DNA of 39,621 bases, taken from Gammaproteobacteria bacterium. GTDB lineage: Bacteria > Pseudomonadota > Gammaproteobacteria > SZUA-229. The translations under genes were made by a program, and so were the position numbers. Location of the stretch: NCBI GenBank assembly GCA_022340645.1, contig JAJDNP010000086.1, forward strand, positions 1 through 39,621, in the 5' to 3' direction. Positions 23,569-33,160 of the stretch are shown in pieces (the stretch's first letter is position 1; each line of letters begins with the position of its first letter). Under the pieces are notes generated by a model. The model did not search any database. It saw nothing but the letters and a program-made list of their open reading frames with translations, and was not told where the DNA came from.

Positions 23569-26055
23569 CTAATATTTTATTCTGTTTAGACGCATGGCAT
23601 TGAATATTACTACCAGCGAGCTTGTTGACATGCCAAGTGCTGCTAACCAGGGTTCGACATACCCCGTTGCTGCGGCAGGAATGGCAACAACATTATACAG
23701 TATTGCCCAGCCCAGATTTTGTTTGATGATGCCAAGGGTTTTTACAGCGATTCGGTAGCCGCGGTAGATATGTTCAATATGATTGCTAATCAGAATCATG
23801 TCCGCAGTTGTGGCTGCAAGCCGGGTTCCTTTACCCATGGCGATGGAAAGGTTGGCGCCTGCCAGCACCGGGGCATCATTTACGCCATCGCCTGTCATGA
23901 CTACTATCGCTCCCTGCTGCTGCAGTGCCTTGACCTTTGCCAGCTTATCTTCGGGTCTCAAGTTTGCCTGGCAGTGCTGTATGCCAAGCTGCCGGCTGAC
24001 ACTGCTGGCATTTTCTATTCTGTCGCCGCTCATCAGGTGGGTGTGCAAATGTTGCTGGTGCAGCTGGTCAATCAGTGACTTTGCCTGTTTCCTTATACTG
24101 TCAGATAAAATAAAAATTGCGACGCCTTCGTGTTTTGTCGCCAGGTAAATTTTACTGGCACTGCCTTCAGCATGGCTGTCAAATGAGCAGCTGCAGTATT
24201 GCTGTATGAAGTCCTGGTTTCCTATATACCACCCGGTTTTATCAATCGTTCCCTGAATGCCGCGTCCAGTGGTGTGGATAAGGTTCTCCACTTTGTATAA
24301 TGTGTGCTGATCTGCGACTGACTGATATGCATCTAACAACGCTTTGGCAATCGGGTGTTCGGAATTTGCTTCAAGTGATGCTGCGACGGTTAATGCACGC
24401 TGTTCGTCATAACTGTCTGTATTCAGGACGGTTTTTTCGAGTTTTATTTTTCCTTCGGTTAAGGTGCCGGTTTTATCGAATACAAAATCAGTTGCGTGCG
24501 CCAGCGTTTCAAGTGCATGTGCGCGTTTGGGTAGCAGGCCGATTTTGGCTAACTGGCCGCTGGCAGCGGTAATGGCTGCTGGTGTGGCCAGTGATAGTGC
24601 GCACGGGCAGCTCACAACCAGCGTGGCGATGGTTATTTCCAGCCATTGGGCAGCATCTGCAGTGTACCAGTAATAAGCCACGACGGCCGCAATGGCCAAT
24701 AGTGCGCCAACAAACCAGCTGGCGATTCTGTCTGCGAGTTTCGCGATAGCGGGTTTGGTATGTTGTGCTTCATCGATCAGGCGCTGGATGGAATACAGGA
24801 CCGAGTCTTCGCCAAGTTTGCTCACCTGGATAACCAGCGGGTTCTCCGTGTTGGTGCTGCCGCCGATGACGGCATCGTTAAGCTTTTTGGTGACGGGCAG
24901 GCTTTCACCGGTAATTAAAGATTCATTAATGCCGGAAATGCCGCTGATAATGGTTCCATCTGCGGGTATCACGTCGCCAGGTTGGACCAGCAGTAAATCG
25001 CCAATTTTTAATTCGGTGACGGCGATAGACTCCTGCTGCTCTATAGTGGGGGCAATCGTACTGGATTTTTCTACAGCATAATTTTTTAGTCTTGTGGCTA
25101 TTGCCGGCTTTAAATTGAGCAGGGCTTCAGTGGCTTCAGATGTTTGCTTTCTGCTGCTAATTTCAAAAAAACGTGCACTCAGTAAAAAGAAGGTAAACAT
25201 GGCAACCGAATCAAAATAAACTTCGCCGCTGCCATTAACAGTGTTAGCTGTACTTGAGGCAAAGGCAATGAGGATGCCCAGGGAGACAGGCACATCCATG
25301 CCGACGCGTTTATTGATAATATCGCGATAGGCTGATTTAAAGAACACGCTGGAGCAATAGAATATTAACGGAATGCATACCGCCAGGCTTATCCAGCGAA
25401 AACTTTGCCTGAACGATTCTGCCATGCCCCACCAGTCGCCACTGTACATGGCAACGGCAAATATCATAATTTGCATACCCAGCAGGCCTGAGACGCCTAG
25501 CCGTCTTATCTGCTGTTTGCGTTCTTTCTCAAGGATAAACTGGTGCTGCTCGGGATCATACGGGTGCGCCAGGTAGCCAATACGTGATATCGATTCGAGA
25601 ATGTCGCTGAGGTGAATTTTACTATTATCCCAGCGTACCCGGGCGCGGTGATTGCTGTAATTGATGCTTACATTGATCACGCCGGGCAGTGTGCTTATGT
25701 GTTTTTCATTAAGCCATACGCAGGCGGCGCAGGTGATGCCCTCAAGAATTAGCGATACTTCAAGGATGTTGTTTTCACTGGTTTTTTCGACAAATTTGTC
25801 CTGTATCGCGATGCTGTCGTAAGCTTTTAGCTGTTGTAAAAATTCAGGTACAATTTCTTCTGGTTTTTCTGGCATAGTCGTGCGATATTTGTAAAAATCA
25901 TCCATGCCGCTATCAATGATTGCCTGTGCCACTGCCTGACAGCCATAACAGCACATGGGTTTGTTTTCACCCTGATATTTCACATAGATGTGGAGCCTGT
26001 CATCAACAGGCAGGCCACAATGAAAACAAGTGCTTGATTCTGCGCTTTTACTCAT
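23569..26055 (-). CDS. ccoI: Copper-transporting P-type ATPase for cbb3 oxidase assembly
   Basis: An 828-residue P1B-type ATPase of the CcoI/FixI (CopA2) class. It starts with a cysteine-rich domain (CFHCG, then MCCYGC, 10-39), followed by an HMA-like domain with ITCAAC (Cys109 and Cys112), about eight membrane helices, the SCPCAL metal-site motif (483-485), the phosphorylation site DKTGT (527-531), the SEHP motif and TGDGVNDAP. It exports Cu(I) across the membrane for delivery to the cbb3 CuB site. It is followed by ccoS and divergent from fnr, across a 147-base gap. Confidence 0.95.
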   Translation of the reverse strand: MSKSAESSTCFHCGLPVDDRLHIYVKYQGENKPMCCYGCQAVAQAIIDSGMDDFYKYRTTMPEKPEEIVPEFLQQLKAYDSIAIQDKFVEKTSENNILEVSLILEGITCAACVWLNEKHISTLPGVINVSINYSNHRARVRWDNSKIHLSDILESISRIGYLAHPYDPEQHQFILEKERKQQIRRLGVSGLLGMQIMIFAVAMYSGDWWGMAESFRQSFRWISLAVCIPLIFYCSSVFFKSAYRDIINKRVGMDVPVSLGILIAFASSTANTVNGSGEVYFDSVAMFTFFLLSARFFEISSRKQTSEATEALLNLKPAIATRLKNYAVEKSSTIAPTIEQQESIAVTELKIGDLLLVQPGDVIPADGTIISGISGINESLITGESLPVTKKLNDAVIGGSTNTENPLVIQVSKLGEDSVLYSIQRLIDEAQHTKPAIAKLADRIASWFVGALLAIAAVVAYYWYTADAAQWLEITIATLVVSCPCALSLATPAAITAASGQLAKIGLLPKRAHALETLAHATDFVFDKTGTLTEGKIKLEKTVLNTDSYDEQRALTVAASLEANSEHPIAKALLDAYQSVADQHTLYKVENLIHTTGRGIQGTIDKTGWYIGNQDFIQQYCSCSFDSHAEGSASKIYLATKHEGVAIFILSDSIRKQAKSLIDQLHQQHLHTHLMSGDRIENASSVSRQLGIQHCQANLRPEDKLAKVKALQQQGAIVVMTGDGVNDAPVLAGANLSIAMGKGTRLAATTADMILISNHIEHIYRGYRIAVKTLGIIKQNLGWAILYNVVAIPAAATGYVEPWLAALGMSTSSLVVIFNAMRLNRIKY

Positions 26056-26202
26056 GAGGTGTTATTATTGGCGAATAGACTAGTTGTTCGTAAAATCAAT
26101 CGTTTATATGAATTATAATAATCAGGGTTTGGAGATCAGGCTGCTTTTATCAGTCGTTCTACCGGGCCAGAAAAACTATGAAACCAAAGGCCGTATCTTA
26201 CT

Positions 26203-26934
26203 ATGAGTACGTTGAAACATGTTGATGCTAATCATTTAAAGCCCAGTTGTAGTCAGTGTAACTTGCGGGATATTTGTTTTTCGCATGGCATGGATGATGA
26301 TGAGCTTAGAAATCTGGATGTTGTGGTCGCTCAACCAAAACCGTTACACAAAAATGATTATTTATACCGTGATGGCGATAAAACGGTCGCAATTTACGCA
26401 GTGCGTTCCGGCTGTATCAAGACGATGATGGAAAGTGCAAACGGCGATGAGCAGATTGTTGGTTTTCACTTTCCCGGGGAGCTGCTTGGCGTCGATGGTT
26501 TTGTCAATGATTTGCACACGTGTAATGCGCAGGCGCTGGAAACATCAAGTGTCTGTGAGTTCCCGCTTGAGCAACTGGAATCGCTTTGTGTTGCGTTGCC
26601 GGGCATGCAAAAACAAATGCGCCGGATTATGGGTAAAGAGGTTAATAATGACCATAAGCTGCTTCTGTTGCTGGGAAAAATGACAGCGGAAGAACGTCTG
26701 GCGAGCTTTTTACTCAGTATGTCCTGTCGCATGACTGAGCGTCACTGGAAAGAGGACAAGTTCAATTTGAGTATGCCACGGCAGGATATCGCAAATTATC
26801 TCGGTATGGCGGTCGAAACGGTAAGCCGCCTGTTTGCAGCATTTCAAAATGAAAAAATTATTGAAGTTGACCGCAGGAGCATCACCATTCTCGACATGCA
26901 GCGCCTGAGAGCCATTGTGGGTGAATCTGAATAA
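26203..26934 (+). CDS. fnr: FNR/ANR-type oxygen-sensing Crp-family regulator
   Basis: A 243-residue Crp/Fnr family regulator. The N-terminal cysteines Cys16, Cys19 and Cys25 and the internal Cys118 (SSVCEFP) match the four ligands of the oxygen-labile [4Fe-4S] cluster of FNR. The C-terminal helix-turn-helix, with SMPRQDIANYLGMAVETVSR, carries the E-x-x-SR pattern that reads TTGAT half-sites. It should be active at low oxygen and a natural regulator of cco genes. It is divergent from ccoI and 478 bases upstream of ccoN. I did not find a clear consensus FNR box near ccoN. Confidence 0.95.
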   Translation: MSTLKHVDANHLKPSCSQCNLRDICFSHGMDDDELRNLDVVVAQPKPLHKNDYLYRDGDKTVAIYAVRSGCIKTMMESANGDEQIVGFHFPGELLGVDGFVNDLHTCNAQALETSSVCEFPLEQLESLCVALPGMQKQMRRIMGKEVNNDHKLLLLLGKMTAEERLASFLLSMSCRMTERHWKEDKFNLSMPRQDIANYLGMAVETVSRLFAAFQNEKIIEVDRRSITILDMQRLRAIVGESE

Positions 26935-27412
26935 GCCTGGCGGGATAGTTTATCGGCGTCATTTCTGTAAGTATTGGCAAGATGTCAATGATCTAGATGA
27001 AGGCCAATGATTTAAATGCATGAAATATGATATAAGTCATGTCTTTTTTATGACAGTCAAATATAATTTCGCAGCATATTTTTGTTTGAGTTAATGGTTG
27101 AAGTGTATCGGCCGGCGTATGTTCAGTTAAGAATAAAACGCCAAGTTGTTGCGCTGTTTGTATTACCTGAAATTGGATTTACATGAACCGCCAGCTCGAC
27201 AGAAAATACTCGATATCAGTAATGCATAGGCAGATGATATTGGTTTTGGCATAACAACACCGGGATTTCGCAAAACCTTGCAGCAACGTGCTTTTGTTAT
27301 GCTGTTTATATTAAATAGCAACAGATAATAATTAACAGATTTTTTTAAACTGAAACCTCATAAGAGATTAATTTTATTGGGGTTTGTGACTACTTAAGCG
27401 GACTATTATAGT
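26935..27412. other. 478-base gene-free stretch upstream of ccoN
   Basis: AT-rich and without a credible gene; a 23-codon frame at 27183 has no ribosome site. GTCAT/ATGAC (27036-27054) is a weak short dyad. I looked for TTGAT-N4-ATCAA and saw none. The ccoN promoter must lie here or just inside fnr, but no hexamer pair is convincing. Confidence 0.5.
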
Positions 27413-28837
27413 ATGAATAATGAAACCATGACTTATGATTATACCGTTGTCCGGCAGTTTGCTATTGTGGCTGTCGTACTGGGTATCGTCGGTATGCTTA
27501 TTGGGGTGTTTATCGCATCACAAATGGCGTGGCCGGTACTTAACTTTGATACACCGTGGCTGTCGTTTGGTCGCCTGCGACCTTTGCACACCAACGCGGT
27601 AATATTCGGATTTGGTGGGTCAGTGTTATTTGCCACTTCTTATTATGTAGTTCAACGTACCTGCCATACGCGGCTGTTTGCACCGGCACTGGCGCAGTTT
27701 ACATTTATTGGCTGGATGCTGGTAATTGCTTCCGCAGTGGTAACATTGCCGCTGGGGATTACGTCATCCAAGGAATATGCGGAACTTGAGTGGCCAATCG
27801 ATATATTAATTACGATAGTCTGGGTTGCATACGCGGTAGTATTCTTTGGTACCATTGCCAAACGCCGGGTAAAGCACATTTACGTAGCGAACTGGTTCTT
27901 TGGCGCCTTTATTATTACCATTGCCATGTTGCATATTGTTAATAGTGCAGAAGTTCCGGTTAATTTCCTTAAGTCTTATTCTGCCTATGCCGGTGTCCAG
28001 GATGCTATGGTGCAGTGGTGGTACGGGCATAATGCTGTGGGTTTCTTCCTGACAGCGGGTTTCCTTGGCATCATGTATTACTTCATTCCGAAGCAGGCTA
28101 ATCGACCGGTTTATTCATATCGTTTATCTGTTGTTCATTTCTGGGCTTTAACCTTCACCTATATCTGGGCCGGCCCTCACCATCTGCATTACACTGCGCT
28201 GCCTGACTGGGCACAGTCACTGGGCATGGTTTTCTCACTGATTCTGCTGGCGCCTTCATGGGGCGGTATGATCAACGGTATCATGACACTGTCCGGGGCA
28301 TGGGAAAAGCTGCGCACTGACCCAATTCTTAAGTTCCTTATCGTCTCTGTTTCTTTCTACGGTATGTCTACCTTTGAAGGCCCGATGATGGCGATTAAGA
28401 CGGTAAACGCCTTATCTCACTATACTGACTGGACTATTGGTCACGTGCATTCCGGTGCATTGGGCTGGGTGGCTATGGTAAGTATTGGTGCCATGTACTT
28501 CCTGATCCCTAAATTATTTGATACAGAAATTTACAGTAAAAAACTGATTGAAACTCACTTCTGGGTCGCGACCATCGGCATCGTACTGTACATCTGTTCT
28601 ATGTGGATTTCAGGCATCATGCAAGGCCTGATGTGGCGCGCAATTAATGATGATGGCACGCTGACCTACAGTTTTGTTGAAAGTGTTCAGGCGATGCATC
28701 CGTTCTATATTGTCCGAGCTGGTGGTGGCCTGCTGTTCCTGACCGGTATGCTGATCATGGCATACAACCTTACTAAAACCATTGCACAGGGGAAAGCGGC
28801 TGTTGACGTTATTCCTGTGCCTGCAGCAGCACACTAA
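27413..28837 (+). CDS. ccoN: cbb3-type cytochrome c oxidase subunit I
   Basis: A 474-residue polytopic subunit of usual length, about 12 membrane helices. Haem and copper ligands are visible in [33 protein letters not shown] and [10 protein letters not shown]; the tyrosine in [10 protein letters not shown] is at the position of the cbb3 crosslinked Tyr. It reduces O2 to water with proton pumping and has high oxygen affinity. It begins the ccoNOQP operon. The ATG at 27413 lacks an obvious ribosome site; ATG at 27428 is an alternative. Confidence 0.98.
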   Translation: MNNETMTYDYTVVRQFAIVAVVLGIVGMLIGVFIASQMAWPVLNFDTPWLSFGRLRPLHTNAVIFGFGGSVLFATSYYVVQRTCHTRLFAPALAQFTFIGWMLVIASAVVTLPLGITSSKEYAELEWPIDILITIVWVAYAVVFFGTIAKRRVKHIYVANWFFGAFIITIAMLHIVNSAEVPVNFLKSYSAYAGVQDAMVQWWYGHNAVGFFLTAGFLGIMYYFIPKQANRPVYSYRLSVVHFWALTFTYIWAGPHHLHYTALPDWAQSLGMVFSLILLAPSWGGMINGIMTLSGAWEKLRTDPILKFLIVSVSFYGMSTFEGPMMAIKTVNALSHYTDWTIGHVHSGALGWVAMVSIGAMYFLIPKLFDTEIYSKKLIETHFWVATIGIVLYICSMWISGIMQGLMWRAINDDGTLTYSFVESVQAMHPFYIVRAGGGLLFLTGMLIMAYNLTKTIAQGKAAVDVIPVPAAAH

Positions 28838-28852
28838 AAGAGGAGAATAAAT

Positions 28853-29464
28853 ATGTCAGTTCAAGCTCAAGCTGAAACCAAACTCGGTGTGCTGATCGTG
28901 CTAGCCGTGGTAGCTGTTCTCTGGGGTGGTTTGGCGCAAATTACGCCTCTATTCTTTCAGCACTCTACTACCGAGCCCGTTGCAGGATTAAAACCTTATA
29001 CCCCATTACAGCTGGAAGGCCGTGATATTTATATCCGGGAAGGTTGCGTGGGATGTCATTCCCAGATGATCCGCCCATTCCGTGCCGAGACAGAACGCTA
29101 TGGTCATTACTCTGTGGCCGGCGAGTTTGTTTATGACCGCCCGTTTCTGTGGGGCTCAAAACGTACTGGTCCCGATTTGCATCGTGTTGGCGGCCGTTAT
29201 TCAGATGACTGGCACCGTGCACATTTGATCAATCCACGCGATGTCGTACCTGAATCAATAATGCCAGCATACCCATGGCTTGCAACGAATGATTTAGATG
29301 GCAGCGCAATACAGGACAAGATGCGTACACTGACTCTAGTAGGTCATCCCTACACTGAGTCAGAGATCGAGGCTGCGCCAGCATCGCTGGAAGGGAAAAA
29401 AGAAATTGATGCGCTGATTGCGTATTTGCAGTCACTGGGGCTGCAGGTAAAGCAGCGTCGTTGA
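28853..29464 (+). CDS. ccoO: cbb3-type cytochrome c oxidase subunit II (monohaem cytochrome c)
   Basis: A 203-residue membrane-anchored c-type cytochrome. The N-terminal helix covers about residues 10-32, and the CVGCH haem site is at 65-69 in [15 protein letters not shown], a CcoO hallmark. GAGGAG lies 7 bases before the ATG, only 15 bases after ccoN. It passes electrons to CcoN. Confidence 0.97.
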   Translation: MSVQAQAETKLGVLIVLAVVAVLWGGLAQITPLFFQHSTTEPVAGLKPYTPLQLEGRDIYIREGCVGCHSQMIRPFRAETERYGHYSVAGEFVYDRPFLWGSKRTGPDLHRVGGRYSDDWHRAHLINPRDVVPESIMPAYPWLATNDLDGSAIQDKMRTLTLVGHPYTESEIEAAPASLEGKKEIDALIAYLQSLGLQVKQRR

Positions 29465-29480
29465 TTAAGGGTTAGATCTA

Positions 29481-29651
29481 GTGGAAACATCATTTTTTCT
29501 ATCAATCTGGACCGTTGTCGCTTTTATAGTCTTTGTTGGAATCGTTATCTGGGCATTGAGCGCTAAACGTAAGAAAGGTTTTGATAAGGCGGCAAGGATG
29601 GCGCTCGATGATGACAAGGCGGTAACAGATGAGCAGCGTCGTAGCCCTTGA
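29481..29651 (+). CDS. ccoQ: cbb3-type oxidase subunit CcoQ (GTG start)
   Basis: A 56-residue single-helix protein starting at GTG 29481 (METSFFLSIWTVVAFIVFVG), helix about 5-25, followed by SAKRKKGFDKAARMALDDD. The basic turn and FDxAAxMALDDD tail are typical of CcoQ/FixQ. AAGG lies about 10 bases upstream. It sits between ccoO and ccoP, as expected, and stabilises the complex in studied species. Confidence 0.93.
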   Translation: METSFFLSIWTVVAFIVFVGIVIWALSAKRKKGFDKAARMALDDDKAVTDEQRRSP

Positions 29652-29752
29652 AAGGCGCTGACACTCCATTTAGTACTGTGTTGATGCTAGGTTTAGATAA
29701 ATTTATAGCGCCATACAGGTTTAAAAATAATACAAGGTTATGAGGAATTATT

Positions 29753-30646
29753 ATGTCTGACTTTACCAGCGAATTTTGGAGTTGGTTTGTTATAGCAATT
29801 ACAGCTGGCAGTATCCTGTGGCTGTTCTATCTGCTACGCGGAAACAAAAGGGTAGAAGGTGAACCCGGCGTGCCGACCGGGCATGTGTGGGATGAGAATC
29901 TTGAAGAGTTGAATAATCCGCTGCCTCGCTGGTGGTTGATTATGTTCTATATCACTATCTTTTTTTCCATCGTTTACCTGGTTCTCTACCCGGGTATGGG
30001 GTCGTTCAAAGGTTTGCTTGGCTGGACGGAAGTAGGACAGTATGAGGCAGAAGTTAAGGCGGCGGATGCGGAATTTGGTCCTCTGTTTGCAAAATTTGAA
30101 CAGACACCGATTCCTGAGCTGGCTAAAAATACGGCGGCAATGGCAGCGGGTGAGCGTTTATTTGTAAACTACTGTGCCGTATGTCATGGCTCTGACGCGC
30201 GTGGCGCCCCGGGCTTCCCGAATCTTCGTGATAATGACTGGTTGTACGGCGGCTCTCCAGAAAAGATTGAAGAGACTATTCTCAACGGCCGTCAAAGTAA
30301 TGGAATGATCTCCTGGGAAGCATCACTTGGTGGTGAAGAGGGCGTTAATCAGGTCGCTGAATACGTCATGAGTCTGTCTGGCCGTGATGTTGATCAGGCT
30401 CTGGCTGCCAAAGGTAAAGAAAAATTTGCTTTGTGCGCTGGTTGCCATATGCCCGACGGTACCGGTAATCAGGTGCTGGGTGCGCCAAATCTGACAGACA
30501 ATATCTGGTTATACGGTGGCTCTCCTCGTACTATCAGGGAATCGATCGCCAAGGGTCGTAGTGGTAAAATGCCGGCACACAATGAATTTCTGGGTAAGGC
30601 AAAATCGCACATCCTGGCAGCTTATGTCTATAGCCTGTCGAACTGA
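29753..30646 (+). CDS. ccoP: cbb3-type cytochrome c oxidase subunit III (dihaem cytochrome c)
   Basis: A 297-residue dihaem subunit with two N-terminal membrane helices (about 8-28 and 60-80), characteristic of the longer CcoP type, then two cytochrome c domains with CAVCH (141-145) and CAGCH (228-232). The NDWLYGG and NIWLYGGSP repeats follow each haem site. It receives electrons from soluble cytochrome c in the periplasm. GAGG precedes the ATG, 101 bases after ccoQ. Confidence 0.97.
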   Translation: MSDFTSEFWSWFVIAITAGSILWLFYLLRGNKRVEGEPGVPTGHVWDENLEELNNPLPRWWLIMFYITIFFSIVYLVLYPGMGSFKGLLGWTEVGQYEAEVKAADAEFGPLFAKFEQTPIPELAKNTAAMAAGERLFVNYCAVCHGSDARGAPGFPNLRDNDWLYGGSPEKIEETILNGRQSNGMISWEASLGGEEGVNQVAEYVMSLSGRDVDQALAAKGKEKFALCAGCHMPDGTGNQVLGAPNLTDNIWLYGGSPRTIRESIAKGRSGKMPAHNEFLGKAKSHILAAYVYSLSN

Positions 30647-30703
30647 TCAGGCTATTCTCAGGAATATGTACATGGACGTTAATTAGCTGTAATATACGCA
30701 GTT

Positions 30704-30991
30704 ATGAGCATGAGTGATATTCCTATAATACAGCGTGTCGTGGCAATTCTATGGCCGTCATTTATTGTAGCCGGAATTGCAACTGTATTGTTCACCACTG
30801 CGTTTGATCCCGCCAATATTTCTATATTTGCAGACTATGGTATAAGTCGGCTAGGTAGTTACACCATCTGCTTTTTTCTATTCTGGTTGTTTGGTGCGGT
30901 AACATCGACTGCAACCTGTTATTTTTTAAAACCCTGTGATGCAGTTAATAAACGAAAATCGTCAGGTGATTCGGGCTCAGTTAAAGAATAG
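30704..30991 (+). CDS. Small two-helix membrane protein between ccoP and ccoG (orf95)
   Basis: A 95-residue protein with two likely membrane helices, about 12-34 (ILWPSFIVAGIATVLF) and 48-70 (TICFFLFWLFGAVTSTATCY), and a charged C-terminal tail. It begins 58 bases after ccoP and 98 before ccoG. Similar short membrane proteins are common at this position in gammaproteobacterial cco clusters, but I know of no defined function. Its place suggests a part in oxidase assembly or stability. Confidence 0.75.
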   Translation: MSMSDIPIIQRVVAILWPSFIVAGIATVLFTTAFDPANISIFADYGISRLGSYTICFFLFWLFGAVTSTATCYFLKPCDAVNKRKSSGDSGSVKE

Positions 30992-31088
30992 TCATAAACA
31001 CACACGTGTAAAAAATGCTGCTTTGTTAATTGTTGACCTTTGAAATATAATGACAGCAGCAGTATAAGTATAAGGTAATAAACTAATA

Positions 31089-32510
31089 ATGGTTGAAAGC
31101 TCCCAGGTAGTCGCTAAGGCGGTTGCTAACAAATCAGATGAAGAAGTTGAGCAGTCGTTATATGCAAAACGTCAGAAAATCTATGTGCGTGAAGTACACG
31201 GCCTGTTCGCCAGATTACGCGCAATGGGCGTACTCGGATTGCTCGGTCTGTTCTATATCATTCCCTGGTTAAACCTGGACGGTCATCAGGCTGTACTGTT
31301 TGACCTGCCAGCGCGTAAGTTTTACATCCTGAATATGGTGTTCTGGCCACAGGATTTCTTTTACCTTGCCTTATTATTAATCGTTAGCGCCCTGACCCTG
31401 TTTTTTGTTACCGCACTTGCCGGTCGCGTCTGGTGTGGCTATGCCTGCCCGCAAACAGTATGGACTGAAGCGTTTCTGTGGATCGAGAGGAAAGTTGAAG
31501 GCTCTCGGCAGCAGCAAATGAAACTTGATAAGGGAGCTAATTCCTTTCGCAAGATTCGAATTAAAGCAACAAAACATTTTCTCTGGGCTGCCTTTGCCTT
31601 ATTCACCGGATTAACATTCGTTGGCTATTTTTCGCCCATGCGTGAATTAGCTGTAAATTTTCTAAGCTTTAACACCGGTCCGTGGGAAACATTCTGGATT
31701 TACTTTTATGGCTTTGCCACCTATGGAAATGCCGGCTGGTTGAGAGAGCAGGTCTGCCTGTACATGTGCCCTTACGCGCGTTTCCAAAGCGCGATGTTCG
31801 ACAAGGACACGATGATAATTTCATTCGATGAGTCGCGCGGTTTGCCGAAAGGGCCAAGGAAAAAATCGGTAGACAAGGTTGCCGCTGGCCTGGGTGACTG
31901 TATTGACTGTACTATCTGTGTGCAGGTATGCCCCACGGGTATCGATATCCGTAATGGTTTGCAATACCAGTGCATCGGTTGCGCCGCATGCATTGACGCC
32001 TGTGATGACGTTATGGATAAAATGGGTTATGACCGCGGGCTGATTCGCTACACCACGGAGCACAGCCTGATGGGTAAACATACCCACATTCTGCGCCCGC
32101 GCGTCATTGTATATGCATTAATTTTATTTGGTATCACGGTGAGTGCCTTTTATTCTATTTTGACTCGCACGCCAATCGCGATGGACGTTATACGCGATCG
32201 TAACAGTTTGTATCGAGAAACCAATGAAGGACTGATTGAAAACGTTTATATCATCAAGCTGCTGAATATGGATAAACAGGACCATTCTTATACGTTGACT
32301 GCAGCGGGTATACCTGATTTAATCCTCAAGAAAGACACTGACAAGATAGTTGTCAAATCAGGTGAAGTTGTTGAACTCCCGGTTCGCGTGCAGGTTGATG
32401 CCTATGACCTAAAGCAGCGCAGTAGTGAAATCTCCTTTACCTTAACAGCGATAGGTAATGATGATCTAAGTGTAGTGGAGGAAGCGCGCTTCCTCGGGCC
32501 CGCATATTAA
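31089..32510 (+). CDS. ccoG: cbb3 oxidase assembly protein CcoG (RdxA/FixG), [4Fe-4S] membrane protein
   Basis: A 473-residue polytopic iron-sulfur protein. Membrane helices lie near 48-64, 90-112, 162-182, 200-212 and 335-353. The membrane cysteine site CGYACPQTVW (116-125) and the ferredoxin-like domain are intact, with CIDCTICVQVC (271-281) and CIGCAACIDAC (295-305) giving two clusters. The C-terminal part is an immunoglobulin-like periplasmic domain (FixG_C). CcoG reduces Cu(II) for cbb3 assembly in studied species. It follows orf95 and precedes fixH. Confidence 0.96.
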   Translation: MVESSQVVAKAVANKSDEEVEQSLYAKRQKIYVREVHGLFARLRAMGVLGLLGLFYIIPWLNLDGHQAVLFDLPARKFYILNMVFWPQDFFYLALLLIVSALTLFFVTALAGRVWCGYACPQTVWTEAFLWIERKVEGSRQQQMKLDKGANSFRKIRIKATKHFLWAAFALFTGLTFVGYFSPMRELAVNFLSFNTGPWETFWIYFYGFATYGNAGWLREQVCLYMCPYARFQSAMFDKDTMIISFDESRGLPKGPRKKSVDKVAAGLGDCIDCTICVQVCPTGIDIRNGLQYQCIGCAACIDACDDVMDKMGYDRGLIRYTTEHSLMGKHTHILRPRVIVYALILFGITVSAFYSILTRTPIAMDVIRDRNSLYRETNEGLIENVYIIKLLNMDKQDHSYTLTAAGIPDLILKKDTDKIVVKSGEVVELPVRVQVDAYDLKQRSSEISFTLTAIGNDDLSVVEEARFLGPAY

Positions 32511-32529
32511 ATAACTGGTACCCGTTAGC

Positions 32530-33066
32530 ATGACAAACACTATTGTGTTAAGTAAAAACAATAAACCATGGTACCGTTTTCCACTGGTATGGATGCTTGT
32601 TGCTATCCCGTTTTCCGCTGTTATCATGGGTGTTGTCATGGTCTGGCTGGCAGTAGATACCAATGATGGACTGGTGGTCGATGATTATTACAAGCAGGGT
32701 CTGGAAATAAATCGTGTTATTGAGCGCGATAAAAAAGCGGCAGAGCTTGGCATAAGCGCTGTCATTGTATTTGATAATAGCGCAAGAATTATCAAGACGA
32801 AATTTGATAAAGGCTCACTTGTGACTTTTCCGGAACGTTTGCAGGTTCAGTTGCAGCATGCAACGCGTGCAAATAGTGATATCTCTATATGGTTAGATCA
32901 TGGTATCGATAATCAGTATATTGGCTACCTCGATCACACTATAACCGAAGGTATCTGGTATTTTCAGATTTCAGGCAGCACCGATACAGGCGACGGCTGG
33001 AGAGTGGATGCGCGAAGTCGGGTGGGTCCAAAGAATGTGATTCATTTACAAAGCGACTACGAATAA
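32530..33066 (+). CDS. ccoH: FixH/CcoH-family cbb3 assembly protein
   Basis: A 178-residue protein with one N-terminal membrane helix (about 14-38, WMLVAIPFSAVIMGVVMVWL) and the family's DDYYKQGLEINRVIERDK segment, followed by a beta-rich periplasmic domain ending in a WYFQISG/GWRVDARS pattern. FixH/CcoH works with CcoI in cbb3 maturation. It begins 19 bases after ccoG and ends the rightward operon. The GTGAAAAGTGAATAAC repeat starts right after the stop. Confidence 0.95.
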   Translation: MTNTIVLSKNNKPWYRFPLVWMLVAIPFSAVIMGVVMVWLAVDTNDGLVVDDYYKQGLEINRVIERDKKAAELGISAVIVFDNSARIIKTKFDKGSLVTFPERLQVQLQHATRANSDISIWLDHGIDNQYIGYLDHTITEGIWYFQISGSTDTGDGWRVDARSRVGPKNVIHLQSDYE

Positions 33067-33068
33067 AA

Positions 33069-33160
33069 CAGTGAAAAGTGAATAACGAAAAGTGAACAAT
33101 TAAAAACCTGAAAACAATCGCACTGTATTTTTCATTTATCACTATTCATTTTTCATTGTT
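33069..33160. repeat. GTGAATAG-type repeat between fixH and the GGDEF gene
   Basis: CAGTGAAAAGTGAATAACGA and following AAAGTGAACAATTAAAA (33069-33105) face TTCATTTATCACTATTCATT with TTTCATTG (33131-33157). The right arm encodes the last residues TMKNE and the stop codon of the GGDEF protein. It is the non-tandem relative of the array at 21071-21236. Confidence 0.8.

Noticed and set aside
27183-27254. 23-codon frame upstream of ccoN as leader peptide
   Set aside because: No ribosome site, no attenuator hairpin and no informative codon run.
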